Shown: positions 8,295 through 18,685 of the stretch, one piece after another
How the letters are laid out: each line of letters opens with the position of its first letter
Numbering within the stretch: the first letter of the stretch is position 1
Assembly: GCA_948470255.1 (NCBI GenBank)
Contig: CAOKOS010000010.1
Location: forward strand, 1-58,047
Length of the DNA stretch: 58,047 bases
Reading direction: 5' to 3'
Source: an uncultured Lachnotalea sp.
GTDB lineage: Bacteria; Bacillota; Clostridia; Lachnospirales; Lachnospiraceae
Made by a program: the position numbers and the translations under genes
Notes under the pieces: model-generated
Told to the model about the DNA's origin: nothing
The model's database searches: none
The model's input: only the letters and a program-made list of their open reading frames with translations

Positions 8295-9110
8295 ATGGAA
8301 AATATTGATAAAGAATTAAAGGCAATCATGGATGCAGTATATGGGGAAGAGGTTCGCGGATCCATCCACGACGCTTTGAAGGCGGGAAACGATGAAATTA
8401 ACCGGTACGGACTTCAGGAAAGTGCAAGAGTAGCGGCGGAACAGGCGCGGGCACAGGCAGAAAGCGCCAGGGCGACGGCGGAGAACGCCAGGGAAGCTGC
8501 GGAGCTTCTGCGGCAGCAGGGAGAAAGTGCCAGACAGCAGGCGACCCAGGCAGCAGTGACAGCGGCGGAAAATGCAGCCACGGCAGCTAACGAGGCGGCC
8601 GACCGGGCAAATGCAGTGGCGGATGAGGATATTTCCGACAAGCAGGTTCAGTTTACGGAAGCGGCGGAGAAAAGTGAGATCGAATCCGGGGATACGCTGG
8701 GAACCATTTGCGGGAAGGTGAAGAAGAGCCTTGCGGAGATGGATGGAGAGATTGCGAAGGTGAATGGTAATATCGGGGATGTGGGAAACCTTACGACAAC
8801 TGGTCAAACTAACATTATCGATGCTATTAATTTTATTTGGCAAAAAGTAGGAGGCTTCTCAACTCGTATATATGCATATGCAACTAATTTGGATACGCCT
8901 CCACAGGCTTTTATCTTACAAACAAGCTCAAATCCAACAGGTTATCCGAGCGGGTTAGGTGGAAATTCATGTATGGTAATACAACATGGCCCTGCTGCTA
9001 ATACTTTTTCCGCACAGCTTGCCTTCTGTTACGGAAGTGACAAAATGGCAATACGAAGAAAAACAAATAATCCAACATGGTCAAGTTGGAAGTATATTAC
9101 GTTTTCATAA
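8295..9110 (+). CDS. tail fibre protein, copy 1 (knob-type tip)
   Basis: 271 residues behind AAGGAGGAAGAAAA. Residues 1-45 form a conserved attachment segment (ENIDKELKAIMDAVYG). Residues ~45-110 are an Ala-rich coiled coil built on repeats such as ESARATAENARE. A second conserved block, DISDKQVQFTEAAEKSE, follows near 113. From about residue 170 the sequence becomes AT-rich and unlike copy 2 except for a shared pattern (PPQAFILQTSSNP, SSWKYIT), typical of pyocin-knob or collar-type receptor-binding tips. It probably forms a trimeric fibre that sets target specificity. Confidence 0.8.
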   Translation: MENIDKELKAIMDAVYGEEVRGSIHDALKAGNDEINRYGLQESARVAAEQARAQAESARATAENAREAAELLRQQGESARQQATQAAVTAAENAATAANEAADRANAVADEDISDKQVQFTEAAEKSEIESGDTLGTICGKVKKSLAEMDGEIAKVNGNIGDVGNLTTTGQTNIIDAINFIWQKVGGFSTRIYAYATNLDTPPQAFILQTSSNPTGYPSGLGGNSCMVIQHGPAANTFSAQLAFCYGSDKMAIRRKTNNPTWSSWKYITFS

Positions 9111-9211
9111 TCCGTAGAAATTAATTCAACAACACAATAATAAAACGGAAAAACAAATTTTTCTTTGGGAAAATATAAAAATGACAACAAAGAATTTAAG
9201 GAGGAAGAAGA
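9111..9211 (+). other. AT-rich spacer between fibre copies
   Basis: 101 bases with no ORF, strongly AT-rich, ending in the AAGGAGGAAGAAG ribosome site of fibre copy 2. It continues the low-GC character of the variable tip before it. Confidence 0.5.
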
Positions 9212-10045
9212 ATGGCAAATATCGACAAAGAATTAAAGGCAATTATGGATGCGGTATACGGGGAAGAGGTCCGAGGCTCCATCCACGACGCCCTGAAGGC
9301 AGGAAATGATGAAATCAACCGGTACGGACTTCAGGAAAGTGCAAGAGTGGCGGCGGAACAGGCGCGGGCACAGGCAGAAAGCGCCAGGGTGACGGCGGAG
9401 AACGCCAGAGCAGGAGCAGAAACCTCCAGAGAAACAGCGGAGCTTCTGCGGCAGCAGGGAGAAACCGCCAGACAACAGGCGACCCAGGCTGCAGTGACAG
9501 CGGCGGAAAATGCAGCCACGGTAGCTAACGAGGCGGCCGATCGGGCAAATGCAGTGGCGGATGAGGATATTTCCGACAAGCAGGTTCAGTTTGCGGAGGC
9601 AGCAGAGAAAAGTGAGATCGAATCTGGGGATACGTTAGGAACCATCTGCGGGAAGGTGAAGAAGAGCTTTGCGGAGATGGATGGAGAGATTGCGAAGGTG
9701 AATGGTGATATCGGGGATGTGAATGATCTTGAAATTACCGGAAAAAACAATATTGTTGAGGCTGTCAATGACCTTACCCGAAAGGTAGGCGGAGAATCAC
9801 CGTATACCATATTCGCTATGAATGTTTCCGACTTGAATAATCCGCCTTACGCTTTTATTTTGCAAACAAGTCCTAATCCAGCTGGAATGCCGGATATTGG
9901 AAGCAATAGCTGCCTTGTGATTCAGCAGAATCCGGGGTCGGTTTGGCTGGGACAGTTTGCGTTTTCTTATAACGGGTCTAAAATGGCAATCCGTGGGAAA
10001 CAGAATGGGGTATGGACAGAGTGGAAATATATTACAGCCATGTAA
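9212..10045 (+). CDS. tail fibre protein, copy 2 (different knob tip)
   Basis: 277 residues. The first ~165 residues are almost identical to copy 1 in both protein and DNA, with six extra residues in the Ala-rich coiled coil (an added ETSRETAE-type repeat). After EMDGEIAKVNGDIGDV the sequence diverges: the tip (VSDLNNPPYAFILQTSPNP...GVWTEWKYITAM) keeps the knob pattern of copy 1 but most positions differ. This is a tandem duplication followed by tip exchange or fast divergence. It is likely a second fibre with a different ligand or an alternative for recombination. Confidence 0.8.
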   Translation: MANIDKELKAIMDAVYGEEVRGSIHDALKAGNDEINRYGLQESARVAAEQARAQAESARVTAENARAGAETSRETAELLRQQGETARQQATQAAVTAAENAATVANEAADRANAVADEDISDKQVQFAEAAEKSEIESGDTLGTICGKVKKSFAEMDGEIAKVNGDIGDVNDLEITGKNNIVEAVNDLTRKVGGESPYTIFAMNVSDLNNPPYAFILQTSPNPAGMPDIGSNSCLVIQQNPGSVWLGQFAFSYNGSKMAIRGKQNGVWTEWKYITAM

Positions 10046-10071
10046 ATGCCAGTTTAATGGTTGCAGCGTAA

Positions 10072-10586
10072 ACGGCGGAGAACGCCAGGGAAGCAGCAGA
10101 GCTTCTGCGGCAGCAGGGAGAAACCTCTAGACAGCAGGCGACCCAGGCGGCCGACCGGGCAAATGCAGTGGCGGATGAGGATATTTCTGACAAGCAGGTT
10201 CAGTTTACGGAGGCAGCGGAGAAAAGTGAGATAGAATCCGGGGATACGCTGGGAACCATCTGCAGGAAGGTGAAGAAGAGCCTTGCGGAGATTGCGAATA
10301 TAAATGACAATATATTGCTTAAGGCTTATCCTGTAGGAGCTGTTTATTTCAGCGTCAGCGAAACAAATCCGGGAGAACTCTTTGGAGGCACATGGGCGCG
10401 ATGGGGATTAGGAAGAGTCGTTATGTGTGTCGGAGAAAATGGAACGACGACCTAATCCCAAACGCTGTAGAATCAATGCCGACTGGCGCTCACACAAATA
10501 CAGCTGTTGACATGACGATTAAAAAAGCGTCAGTGGATGTCCGTCAGCCTTACATTACATGCTACATATGGAGAAGAACAGCTTGA
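10072..10586 (+). pseudogene. tail fibre remnant, copy 3 (collar-type tip, truncated and frameshifted)
   Basis: Starting after a TAA at 10069-10071, the frame encodes AENAREAAELLRQQGETS and the conserved DISDKQVQFTEAAEKSE block, but the N-terminal attachment segment is missing and part of the coiled coil is deleted. The tip differs from both others: LLKAYPVGAVYFSVSETNPGELFGGTW is the start of a phage collar/baseplate tip domain. The frame stops at 10455, while the family's C-terminal end (VDVRQPYITCYIWRRTA) appears in another frame ending at 10586. It is thus 5'-truncated and frameshifted: a silent donor cassette or a decayed gene. Confidence 0.78.
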
Positions 10587-10672
10587 CACCTACGGCATTA
10601 AAATAACACCTGGTTAAAAGATAGATTTAATCAGGATAGCCATTAGGCTTATAATGAAAGGAAAAAACACAT

Positions 10673-12625
10673 ATGAATCATTTAAACCAAACGATATTAG
10701 ATAAAACAAAATTAAAAGAAACCATCAACGCGGAACTTAATCACATCCAGGGCCAGCTGGATACGTTGAAACTTCAGGTTGAAATCGACCCCAAGGCGCT
10801 TTCCGGCCTCACAAAACAATTAGACGGTATCCTTTCCGAAAGTTTCAAAGTCACAGCCGGCCGGCTGGGTTCTTCCCTTCCTTCTGTGGGCAGTAAGGAC
10901 GCGTTAAGCGGGTTAACGGCGCGGGCACAGGAACTGAAAGAGGAAGCGTCCGCCCTTTCCCAGCTCCATGAGATCCGGCTTTTATCCAATGGAGGGGTCC
11001 GAAACGATTATTCCACCCAGATCGCAAAACTGGAAGGCGGCTTCCGCTCCCTGGGGTTTACAGAGGACATGGTAAGCCAGAAAACCGCCGGCATCCTGGC
11101 TGCCTTTGATTCCTTGAAGGAACGGGTGGGCCAGCCCTTTGACCAAAACAGCTACCAGGAAATCCTCTCCCTCAATGATACCCTGAAAAGGGAACTGGAT
11201 ATGTCCGCCAACGAATATGACAAGCTCTACGCCCATGCCGAAGGGGTGGTCTCTGTCCGGCAAAGGTTGGCTGAGGCCAATGCCATTGAGGCATGGAACC
11301 GGGAAAACGGCGCTGCCTCAAAGGAAGTCCTGGGCGCCAATGAAGCCTATATTGCCAGCCTCCGCGATCTGAATTCCCAGATGTCCGTCATGCAGTTTGA
11401 TGAAATTTCAGAAGGGTTTAAAAAATCGGAAGCTTCCATGCGCGGCATGCACAAGCTGGCGGCCTCCTTTAAAAACCAGATGTCCCAGGCAGCGCAGGGC
11501 CTTACCCAGTGGCTTTCCCTAAGCTCCGGCATCTCATTCCTGGTTTCAAAGGCAAAAAGTGCCATTTCGCAGCTGCGGGGGATGGATACCCTTCTGGCAG
11601 GAATGGGGAATTCAGACGCCAGACTGTCGGACGCTGATTTAGATGAGCTCAGGGAGGATTCCTTTGAGGCCGCAGGCAGGTATGGCAAAAAACCGGCCGA
11701 CTACCTGGCGGGCGTCCGGGAAGCCTCCCGCGCCGGGTATGAAAACGCAGAGGAAATCGCCGAATTGTCCCTGGCGGCACAAAACGCCGGGGATATGACG
11801 GCGGAACTGGCAGACCAGATGATCCTGGCAACGGACAAGGCCTACCAGATGGACGGCTCTGTCTCCGAATTGAAAAAGGTTCTGGACGGGGTAAATGCCA
11901 TCACTAACGACAGCGCAGTCCATATGGCCAAACTGGCGGAAGGGATGTCCATCGCCGGTTCCACCGCCGCTTCCCTTGGGGTGGACGCCAATGAAACCGC
12001 CGCCGCCCTGGGAACCATGATTGCAGCCACCGGGCAGGGCGGTTCGGAAGCCGCCGCCGCTCTTAAAACCATCCTGTTTCACATCCGGCAGGTTGCCGAC
12101 GAGGAGGAAGGCATTGACGCGGAAGGCCTTGCCCGGTATGAGGAGGCCTGTAACGCCCTGGGGGTTTCTTTGAAAGAAACTGCAAATGGCGCCGCCTCAT
12201 TAAAGGATCCCATGGAAGTGCTGGAGGAACTGTCCGCCGCGTATAACAAGCTGGGGGAATCCGACGGCCGCAGGGAAGATTTGCTCCTTTCTGTGGGCGG
12301 TGGGCAGCCAGCGGCCCAGCTGGACGCCCTGCTGAGCCGCTGGGATATGTATGAAACCATGCTGGCGCAGTACGACGGCGGCGCAGGTTCCATGGCGGCT
12401 GAGGCAGAAAAAACGGCGGGTTCCTGGGAAGGGGCCATGAACCGCCTGTCCAATACCTGGACGGACACCATTGGCAACATCGTGGATTCCGACGGGACCG
12501 CCGCCGTCCTCAATGGATTGAATGGGATCCTTTCTCTCATTAACAGTATCACAAAAGCGCTTGGTTCTTTGGGAACCATCGGCGCCCTTGGAGGGGGCCT
12601 CTTAGGCGCGAAAGGGCAGGGTTAG
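10673..12625 (+). CDS. tail tape measure protein, N-terminal part (interrupted gene)
   Basis: 650 residues beginning MNHLNQTILDKTKLKET with AAAGGAAAAAACACAT before ATG 10673. Residues ~260-560 are the TP901-type tape measure core (SFEAAGRYGKKPADYLAGVREAS, MAKLAEGMSIAGSTAASLGVDA, AALGTMIAATGQGGSEAAAALKT). The frame stops at TAG 12623 just after GGGLLGAKGQG, yet the next frame stays open for nine codons (LANKNLTQL) up to the likely intron boundary at 12649, so a one-base loss probably broke the gene at a G run. The C-terminal part resumes at 13628. The gene lies after the fibre genes, unlike the usual siphophage order. Confidence 0.82.
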   Translation: MNHLNQTILDKTKLKETINAELNHIQGQLDTLKLQVEIDPKALSGLTKQLDGILSESFKVTAGRLGSSLPSVGSKDALSGLTARAQELKEEASALSQLHEIRLLSNGGVRNDYSTQIAKLEGGFRSLGFTEDMVSQKTAGILAAFDSLKERVGQPFDQNSYQEILSLNDTLKRELDMSANEYDKLYAHAEGVVSVRQRLAEANAIEAWNRENGAASKEVLGANEAYIASLRDLNSQMSVMQFDEISEGFKKSEASMRGMHKLAASFKNQMSQAAQGLTQWLSLSSGISFLVSKAKSAISQLRGMDTLLAGMGNSDARLSDADLDELREDSFEAAGRYGKKPADYLAGVREASRAGYENAEEIAELSLAAQNAGDMTAELADQMILATDKAYQMDGSVSELKKVLDGVNAITNDSAVHMAKLAEGMSIAGSTAASLGVDANETAAALGTMIAATGQGGSEAAAALKTILFHIRQVADEEEGIDAEGLARYEEACNALGVSLKETANGAASLKDPMEVLEELSAAYNKLGESDGRREDLLLSVGGGQPAAQLDALLSRWDMYETMLAQYDGGAGSMAAEAEKTAGSWEGAMNRLSNTWTDTIGNIVDSDGTAAVLNGLNGILSLINSITKALGSLGTIGALGGGLLGAKGQG

Positions 12626-12648
12626 CAAATAAAAATTTAACGCAACTT

Positions 12649-13070
12649 GTGCGGGGCCCTGTATATACCCCGTGCCAGGGCTAAAACCCCTGGGTAAAAC
12701 ACAAAGAACTATGTAGGAATGTATAGGAGGGTATATTGGTAAAACCAACTGCGATTGCTACATCGCAGACCTCTGATAGGACTGTGTGTGGACTACGCAG
12801 TTTCCAGATTTCGTGAGAGCTGGACCAGGACAAGAATGGCTCATGTGACTCGTAATGTAGCATGAAGGCTTAACTTGCAGAGAGGCGTACTGCCCTACAG
12901 GGCAAGTGCCGCTCCCATCGGCCACCAAGAGGGCGTAGGTATAAACGAAAGGATACCCACGAAGGCATGGTCAGCAACCTATCATTGAGCGTGATAGTGA
13001 AAAAGTTCACCGTAGCTATGCGGCGCGTTGAAAATAGCAGGTATTATGTTCTCTCATTAGATGGCTTCCA
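12649..13070 (+). mobile_element. 5' fragment of a group II intron (domain I-like, no reverse transcriptase)
   Basis: From GTGCG at 12649 the sequence has no ORF and is rich in local stems (CCAGGGC-AAAACCCCTGG, GGTAAAACC, CTGCGATTG-CATCGCAG), with purine-rich joining segments such as AAGGCATGGTCAGCAACCTATC, all like domain I-III of a bacterial group II intron. GTGCG is the family's 5' end. I see no domain V hairpin and no intron-encoded protein, so the element is truncated near 13070 and presumably cannot splice. It breaks the tape measure gene. The call rests on pattern recognition; a covariance search would decide. Confidence 0.55.
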
Positions 13071-13132
13071 AAAACATTAATGAGTGTTATTATTCAAGTA
13101 GATAACAAAGGAGATGGTATTCATGATTTCAT

Positions 13133-13546
13133 TTATGGTTTCCACTTATGCCCGCAATTCGCGCATCGGTTCACTGTTTTACCGGATCCAATAAACCCAG
13201 TAAGCATTGAGTATCCGCGTTGTCCGGCAGTTATGTTGGTTGATCCGCATCTGGGGCAACGCACATGATTTTTCTCCTGTTGATTAACTTGGCGTTTTTG
13301 CTCAATCTGAGACTTGAACTGAGATAATTTAAGTCCATATTCAATAATGTCTTTCTGTTTCAGTTCAATCATTGCATCTAAAAATGAATTATCAGAAGAT
13401 ATCTTTCTAATAATCATTAATTCATCATGAGATATTCCAGTGTCTATAAGTTCACCTCCGCATTCTCCTCCATGAATTTTAGAATCAGGTGAACATGAAC
13501 CAGCGTATATTCCACATTTTTTACAAATTTTTAAAACTTTTTGCAT
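13133..13546 (-). CDS. zinc-ribbon protein of unknown function inside the split tape measure gene
   Basis: 137 residues from ATG 13546 (GTGGAGGATTTAAT upstream). The N-terminal part has [11 protein letters not shown] and a later GGEC. The middle is helical and polar ([27 protein letters not shown]). The C-terminal zinc ribbon is CPRCGSTNI...[21 protein letters not shown], a form often found in phage-linked and mobile-element cargo proteins of Firmicutes. The gene is much more AT-rich than the surrounding tape measure DNA and is antisense to it, so it arrived with a separate insertion. Function unknown. Confidence 0.75.
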   Translation of the reverse strand: MQKVLKICKKCGIYAGSCSPDSKIHGGECGGELIDTGISHDELMIIRKISSDNSFLDAMIELKQKDIIEYGLKLSQFKSQIEQKRQVNQQEKNHVRCPRCGSTNITAGQRGYSMLTGFIGSGKTVNRCANCGHKWKP

Positions 13547-13627
13547 ATTAAATCCTCCACTAATAATTATATCACTAATAATATCATTATTTACAGTGAA
13601 TTGGAAGTTCAATGTGAATAATATCTG

Positions 13628-16600
13628 TTGTTGCTCGCACAGTACACAGAAAAAGATGGACTAAGTTTAGGTGGACTATTTGATAATTTTAAAGTTAAAG
13701 TAGATTCATATAAAGGAATAATTGATGAATTTAAAAATATAGAATCCTTTGATGATTTTTTAGATTTAAAGACAAATAAATATGATTGGGACGCAATCTC
13801 CCAATCCATCAAAGGCTGTGACGAAACCGCCCTCTCCTACTTCAAAACCCTGGATGACGGAAACGGGACAATCGACAGCCAGGCCGCTTCCGTGGAAGGC
13901 TTGGGCGCCCACTTAAAGGAATCCGGCCAGTCATTCCACTTTGCAGCCTCCAAGGCGGCCCTTTTAAACACAGCCCTAAACGCCGGGATCTTCCTCGCGG
14001 CATCATCCGCGGTACAAGCGCTTTATCAGGCATTTGACCATTATGTCCACAGGGTAGAGAGGGCCAGGGAACGCACAGACGAACTCCTTTCCGAATACAG
14101 CCAGATGAACGATACCCTTGCCGGACATAAGAAAACGGTGTCAGAATTCGCCGACCGGTATGGGGAACTGTCAAAGGGCGTAGACCTTTCAAACAATGAC
14201 AACCTTTCCTTATCCACGGAGGAATATGAAGAATTCCTGGATATAAACGAGCGGATGGCACAGTCGTTCCCGGAACTGGCAAAAGGCATCGATGAAAATG
14301 GCAATTCCATCCTTGCACTTGGTACGAAAGGCATGACGGCGAAAGAACAACTGGAGGAACTGCTGCAGACCGAGGAGGATTTCAATAACTTCCAGGCGGC
14401 ACAGGGGATTGAGGATGTCTTCAAAGGCGTCTACACTTACGCGGCAGAAGCTGATGAAGCTGCCGGAAAACTGGATGGCACGATAGGCGGTACAAATGAA
14501 GCGATAGGCAAGCTGCAGGAGATCGCTGAAAGTGGCATCAAACTTACCGGGGACGATAACCAACTCATTTTCAGCGGGGAGACCCATAATGAAGCCGAAC
14601 TGGATTATATGAATTCCCTGATTGATTCTGCCAGGGAATTCTGGGACTCCCTGGATGACGCAAGGCGTATGGAATTATCCGGCCTTGGGATTGACTATAC
14701 AACATTATTGGAAGACGAGTTGGATTCTGATACTGGTGTTTTTAAAGTCTATGCCAACATGTACCAGCTTACACCAGATGAAATAGCAGAACTAGAGAAC
14801 ATCATCCAGGGTAATGCCGGCGCTGTGAGCCGGGTATTACTGGATTCTGTCGGTGAGCAAAAACAGGAACTACAGGGAAAGATTGACCGGGCTAAAAATA
14901 AATGGGAAGATTTCCTGCCGCTTTTCATTTCCGGCATGAAGTCAAAACAGACCTTCAAGAACCTGGAGGATCCTGAATTGCAGGATATCGCCGTAAAAAT
15001 AGTGGAGGGCCTTGACTATAGCTACGCATCCGCAATGGAAGCGTATGACCCCGACCCCTACGCTTATATCAGGGACAAGTTTATTGTCCCGATGAGTGAA
15101 CTGAATGAAGACGACAAGGAAAAATTAAAATCCAGCTTTGAAGGGCTCTTAAAGTTAGATGCCGGCAATTTATCACAGGGGAACCAGGAGGAAATCGAGG
15201 AATGCATTACCACCATTGCCTCCCTTCTCGGAAAAGACCCTCTGGAAATGCGCGTCGCGTTAGGGTTTGACACTGAGGATATACAAAACGGATATAATGA
15301 AGCGCTAAAAGAGGCGAAACGCCAACTGGGGGGCTCTTACCATGACAGTATGGGGATTGAAGTCAATAATACGGTGGGGGAGGATCTTGATGATTTCTGG
15401 GAGCAAAATGTCCTAACCGAAGAGGACTGGGTTTTATGGAAAAAAGCCACCGAAGGAATGGAGGATGCCACGGAAGCGATGGAGGCCTTTACAGAAGCCA
15501 AAAAGAAAGCAACTGCAGGGGACAGCCCCATCCCGTTATCGGATCTCTTCTCCTTGAAAGATGCGGAAAATAACTTGACCGGCCTTGGCAAACTCTCAGA
15601 ATCCATCGACACTGTCCAGAACGCCTACCAGACACTCTCCGCCGCCATTGAGGAATACAAGGAAAGCGGTTCTTTGTCCATAGATACCCTCCAGTCAATC
15701 ATCGGGCTTGGGGATCACTGGCTGGACTACCTTGTGGACGAACAGGGGAATTTATCCCTGAATGAAGCGTCCTTACAGGCCCTGACAAATGCCCGCCTGA
15801 ACGATATGCGGATACAGGCCCTGAATAATGTCGTCGACAATGTATCAAAAGTCCAGACTGACGCCGAAGCCAATGAGTATTTAAGGTCAACCAACTATGC
15901 CCTTGCGGAATCTTATGAGCAAGTCGCAGAAAAGGCTTTGGAGAGCGCCAGGGCAAAAATGCAGGACGCCGTCGCCGCAGGGACGTTGTCACAGGCAAAC
16001 ATGGACGCTGCCATGGGAAAGGCAACCGCGGATATCTCAAAGATCAATACCTTGTTCTCCAAGGTAGCGATTGGGAGCGTGTCCATGAAGGGCGGTAGGC
16101 CCGGCAGCGGTTCAAAATCATCTGGCAAGGGTCCCTCTTCCGCTTCCAAACCCTCCACCAAGGAAATCGACTGGTTTGAAACCCGCATAAAGGAACTGGA
16201 TGAAGCCATTGAACTGGCCCAGACACACCTTAATAACCTCACCGGCTCCAAGGCAAAGAACCATCTGGCGGACACCCTGGAGTCCATGTATTCCGTAAAA
16301 CAAAGCGACCTGCGCCAGGGGATTTCCATGTATTCCAAAATGGCACAGGAGGAGCTTGCAAAAATCCCGGGGCAGTTCCGCCAGGCGGCGCAGGACGGCG
16401 CTTTCGGTATCACCGACTTCATTGGGGACGGTAACGACGGTCTGGTAGAAGCCATCCAGAATTACCGGAAGCTGGCCGAAAAGATGGGCGACCTTGAGGG
16501 CCAGGCTGCAAAACTGGAGGCCACCATAAGGAAGCTCCAGGTGGACAAGTTCAAACACATCGCGGAAGACTATGAGAAATTAACCGGCATCACGGACGAC

Positions 16601-18616
16601 TACCGGGATAAAATCCAGTCCGTCATGGATCTGGAAGAAGCTTACGGGAATAAAACCGGCTCCGGGTTCTACGACAGCCTGATCTCCCAGACCAGGGAAC
16701 GGAAAAAACTGCTGGAGGAGGAATTCGATACCCTCAACCAAAGGCTGCGGGAAGCTTTATCCGGCGGCAAGGTTGACCTGGGTTCCGACGAATGGCAGGA
16801 AATGAGGGACGTCATCGCCGATGTGGATTCGGAAATTATCAAATGCAGCTCCGACATCGAAGGGTTCGTCAATGCCAAACTGGAACTGAAGGTAAAAGAG
16901 TTTGAGGAAATCCAGGAAGCCCTTGACGGGGTAGAAAGCTCCCTCTCCCATTACATCGGCTTGTTGGAACGCGACGCGGTCACAGACGGCGCCACGGAAC
17001 TTTCCTTTACAAAAGAAGCGCTGGCACAGATGGGGCTCCTGGGGCAGCAGTATGAACTGGCCTCTGAAAAGATTGGTTTATACAATAACCGGATGAAGGA
17101 ATTGCAGACATCCTACCAGGAGGGGCTGCTGTCGGAGACGGAATACCGGCAGCAGCTGATGGAGCTGATTTCCGCCCAGAATGAACAGGCGGCCGCCATG
17201 AAGGATTCCAAGGACGCCATTCTCGATTTAATCAGGGGCGGAATCGACGAAGTATGCGACGCCATCGACAGGGAGACGGATGCCTACCAGTCCTTAATCG
17301 ATAAGAAGAGGGAGGCACTGGAGCGGGATAAGGAGGAGGCGGATTTCCAGAAAGAGGCCGCAAAAAAGCAGGAGGCCGTTTTTGCGGTCCAGCGGCAGCT
17401 GGCGGCTCTTGGCAACGCGGACGACTTAGAGTCAGGCGCGCGGAGGAAGCAGCTGAAGGGCGACCTTTTGGATGCCCAGGCGGAACTGGAGGAATGGTAC
17501 GCGGAACATAACTATGAACTTCAGATGGAGGCCCTGGATAAGGAGGCCGAAGCCTATGGGGAAGCCCAGGAAGGGAAAAAGGAGGCCCTCCGCAAATCCC
17601 TGGAGGATGAGGGGGCAGCCATATCCCACTACCTTCAGGAAGTGATTGACAGCCACTCTTCCGTTTATGCCTCGCTGCAGGAATTGGGGCTTTTGTATGG
17701 CATGAAGCTGGAGGAAAGCATCACGGAACCCTGGCGCGTCGGCCAGGACGCCATGGGGCGGTACGTGGTTTCCCTGGGTTCCCAGGGCAGCATCTTCGTG
17801 ACGCAGCTCCAGGCCATAGAAAATGGGATCTACGGGGTACAGGACAAGGCCGACAACATGGCATGGTCCCTGATTAATACCTTTGGGTTAAGCTCCGGCG
17901 GGCTTGTGGCCCAGGTCAACAATGTCTCAAACGCCCTCTCTGTGGATTACGGCTATGCCCAGAGCCTTGGAACTATGCTTGGCAGTGTGTTAACCTCCAG
18001 CTACAACACTTCCGGGATTGTGTCGTCCCTGTATTCCATCCGCGATGCGGCCAATGAAGCGGCCGGGGCCATTGGAGGGATGCTTGTAGGGGTTCCTACC
18101 GGCACCCCTACAAGCACAAATAAATCGATAAGACTTGTACCTCCCGGAGCCGTAGGAATGGCAGGTCTGGTGGGGCCCAAATATACGGTTTCCAAATATG
18201 CAAAAGGCGGGATTGTAACGAAAGATAAGAAGAATCCTCTTAACCATATCGCCGAGGCTGTCGGGGAGGATACCATGATTGCCGCCAAAGAGGGGGAAAT
18301 GGTGTTGGATAAAGACACGGCGGGCAGTGTCGCCACCCTGGCCCAGGTTCTGGCTGAAATTGACGCGCCCCTTCTAGGAGGACAGACGGGGATCCGCCCC
18401 CTTATGAACCCGCCCCGTCTGGGCCAGCTGGTTCCTGTGTCCCATTATCACCTGATGGATTCTAAACCTGTGAATAATGATATTAATATCGTGAATAACA
18501 ATGAAGTTATTATCAATGGGAATGTCGACCGCAATAATGTGGACAGTATCCAGAGGCAGATCGACTCGACGGTCAAAAAGACGCTGGAACACATGTTGAG
18601 AAAAATCAGGTATTAA
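13628..18616 (+). CDS. tail tape measure protein, C-terminal part (interrupted gene)
   Basis: 1662 residues in one frame from a TTG with no ribosome site, so it is probably the 3' part of the broken tape measure gene rather than a separately started protein. It is mostly helical coiled coil. A hydrophobic stretch lies near residues 105-125 ([23 protein letters not shown]), and the C-terminal end carries [25 protein letters not shown] and [10 protein letters not shown], the loading-type segment common at tape measure ends. Bases 13628-13790 are AT-rich, unlike the following 4.8 kb, suggesting mosaic origin. With the N-terminal part, the intact protein would be about 2300 residues. Confidence 0.8.
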   Translation: MLLAQYTEKDGLSLGGLFDNFKVKVDSYKGIIDEFKNIESFDDFLDLKTNKYDWDAISQSIKGCDETALSYFKTLDDGNGTIDSQAASVEGLGAHLKESGQSFHFAASKAALLNTALNAGIFLAASSAVQALYQAFDHYVHRVERARERTDELLSEYSQMNDTLAGHKKTVSEFADRYGELSKGVDLSNNDNLSLSTEEYEEFLDINERMAQSFPELAKGIDENGNSILALGTKGMTAKEQLEELLQTEEDFNNFQAAQGIEDVFKGVYTYAAEADEAAGKLDGTIGGTNEAIGKLQEIAESGIKLTGDDNQLIFSGETHNEAELDYMNSLIDSAREFWDSLDDARRMELSGLGIDYTTLLEDELDSDTGVFKVYANMYQLTPDEIAELENIIQGNAGAVSRVLLDSVGEQKQELQGKIDRAKNKWEDFLPLFISGMKSKQTFKNLEDPELQDIAVKIVEGLDYSYASAMEAYDPDPYAYIRDKFIVPMSELNEDDKEKLKSSFEGLLKLDAGNLSQGNQEEIEECITTIASLLGKDPLEMRVALGFDTEDIQNGYNEALKEAKRQLGGSYHDSMGIEVNNTVGEDLDDFWEQNVLTEEDWVLWKKATEGMEDATEAMEAFTEAKKKATAGDSPIPLSDLFSLKDAENNLTGLGKLSESIDTVQNAYQTLSAAIEEYKESGSLSIDTLQSIIGLGDHWLDYLVDEQGNLSLNEASLQALTNARLNDMRIQALNNVVDNVSKVQTDAEANEYLRSTNYALAESYEQVAEKALESARAKMQDAVAAGTLSQANMDAAMGKATADISKINTLFSKVAIGSVSMKGGRPGSGSKSSGKGPSSASKPSTKEIDWFETRIKELDEAIELAQTHLNNLTGSKAKNHLADTLESMYSVKQSDLRQGISMYSKMAQEELAKIPGQFRQAAQDGAFGITDFIGDGNDGLVEAIQNYRKLAEKMGDLEGQAAKLEATIRKLQVDKFKHIAEDYEKLTGITDDYRDKIQSVMDLEEAYGNKTGSGFYDSLISQTRERKKLLEEEFDTLNQRLREALSGGKVDLGSDEWQEMRDVIADVDSEIIKCSSDIEGFVNAKLELKVKEFEEIQEALDGVESSLSHYIGLLERDAVTDGATELSFTKEALAQMGLLGQQYELASEKIGLYNNRMKELQTSYQEGLLSETEYRQQLMELISAQNEQAAAMKDSKDAILDLIRGGIDEVCDAIDRETDAYQSLIDKKREALERDKEEADFQKEAAKKQEAVFAVQRQLAALGNADDLESGARRKQLKGDLLDAQAELEEWYAEHNYELQMEALDKEAEAYGEAQEGKKEALRKSLEDEGAAISHYLQEVIDSHSSVYASLQELGLLYGMKLEESITEPWRVGQDAMGRYVVSLGSQGSIFVTQLQAIENGIYGVQDKADNMAWSLINTFGLSSGGLVAQVNNVSNALSVDYGYAQSLGTMLGSVLTSSYNTSGIVSSLYSIRDAANEAAGAIGGMLVGVPTGTPTSTNKSIRLVPPGAVGMAGLVGPKYTVSKYAKGGIVTKDKKNPLNHIAEAVGEDTMIAAKEGEMVLDKDTAGSVATLAQVLAEIDAPLLGGQTGIRPLMNPPRLGQLVPVSHYHLMDSKPVNNDINIVNNNEVIINGNVDRNNVDSIQRQIDSTVKKTLEHMLRKIRY

Positions 18617-18685
18617 CTGACGGTAGAAATACTTGTATCTGTAAGTGTTTCACCACTTTTATAAAGAAAACGAGAGGAGTAAAAG

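Noticed and set aside
8316-8843. ORFs antisense to the tail fibre genes (also 9233-9579)
   Set aside because: Cys/Leu/Arg- or Ser/Ala-rich products come from the Ala-rich coiled-coil repeat in the sense gene.
12649-13620. Intact, splicing group II intron
   Set aside because: No domain V hairpin, no intron-encoded reverse transcriptase and no credible 3' end were found; only a 5' portion is recognisable.
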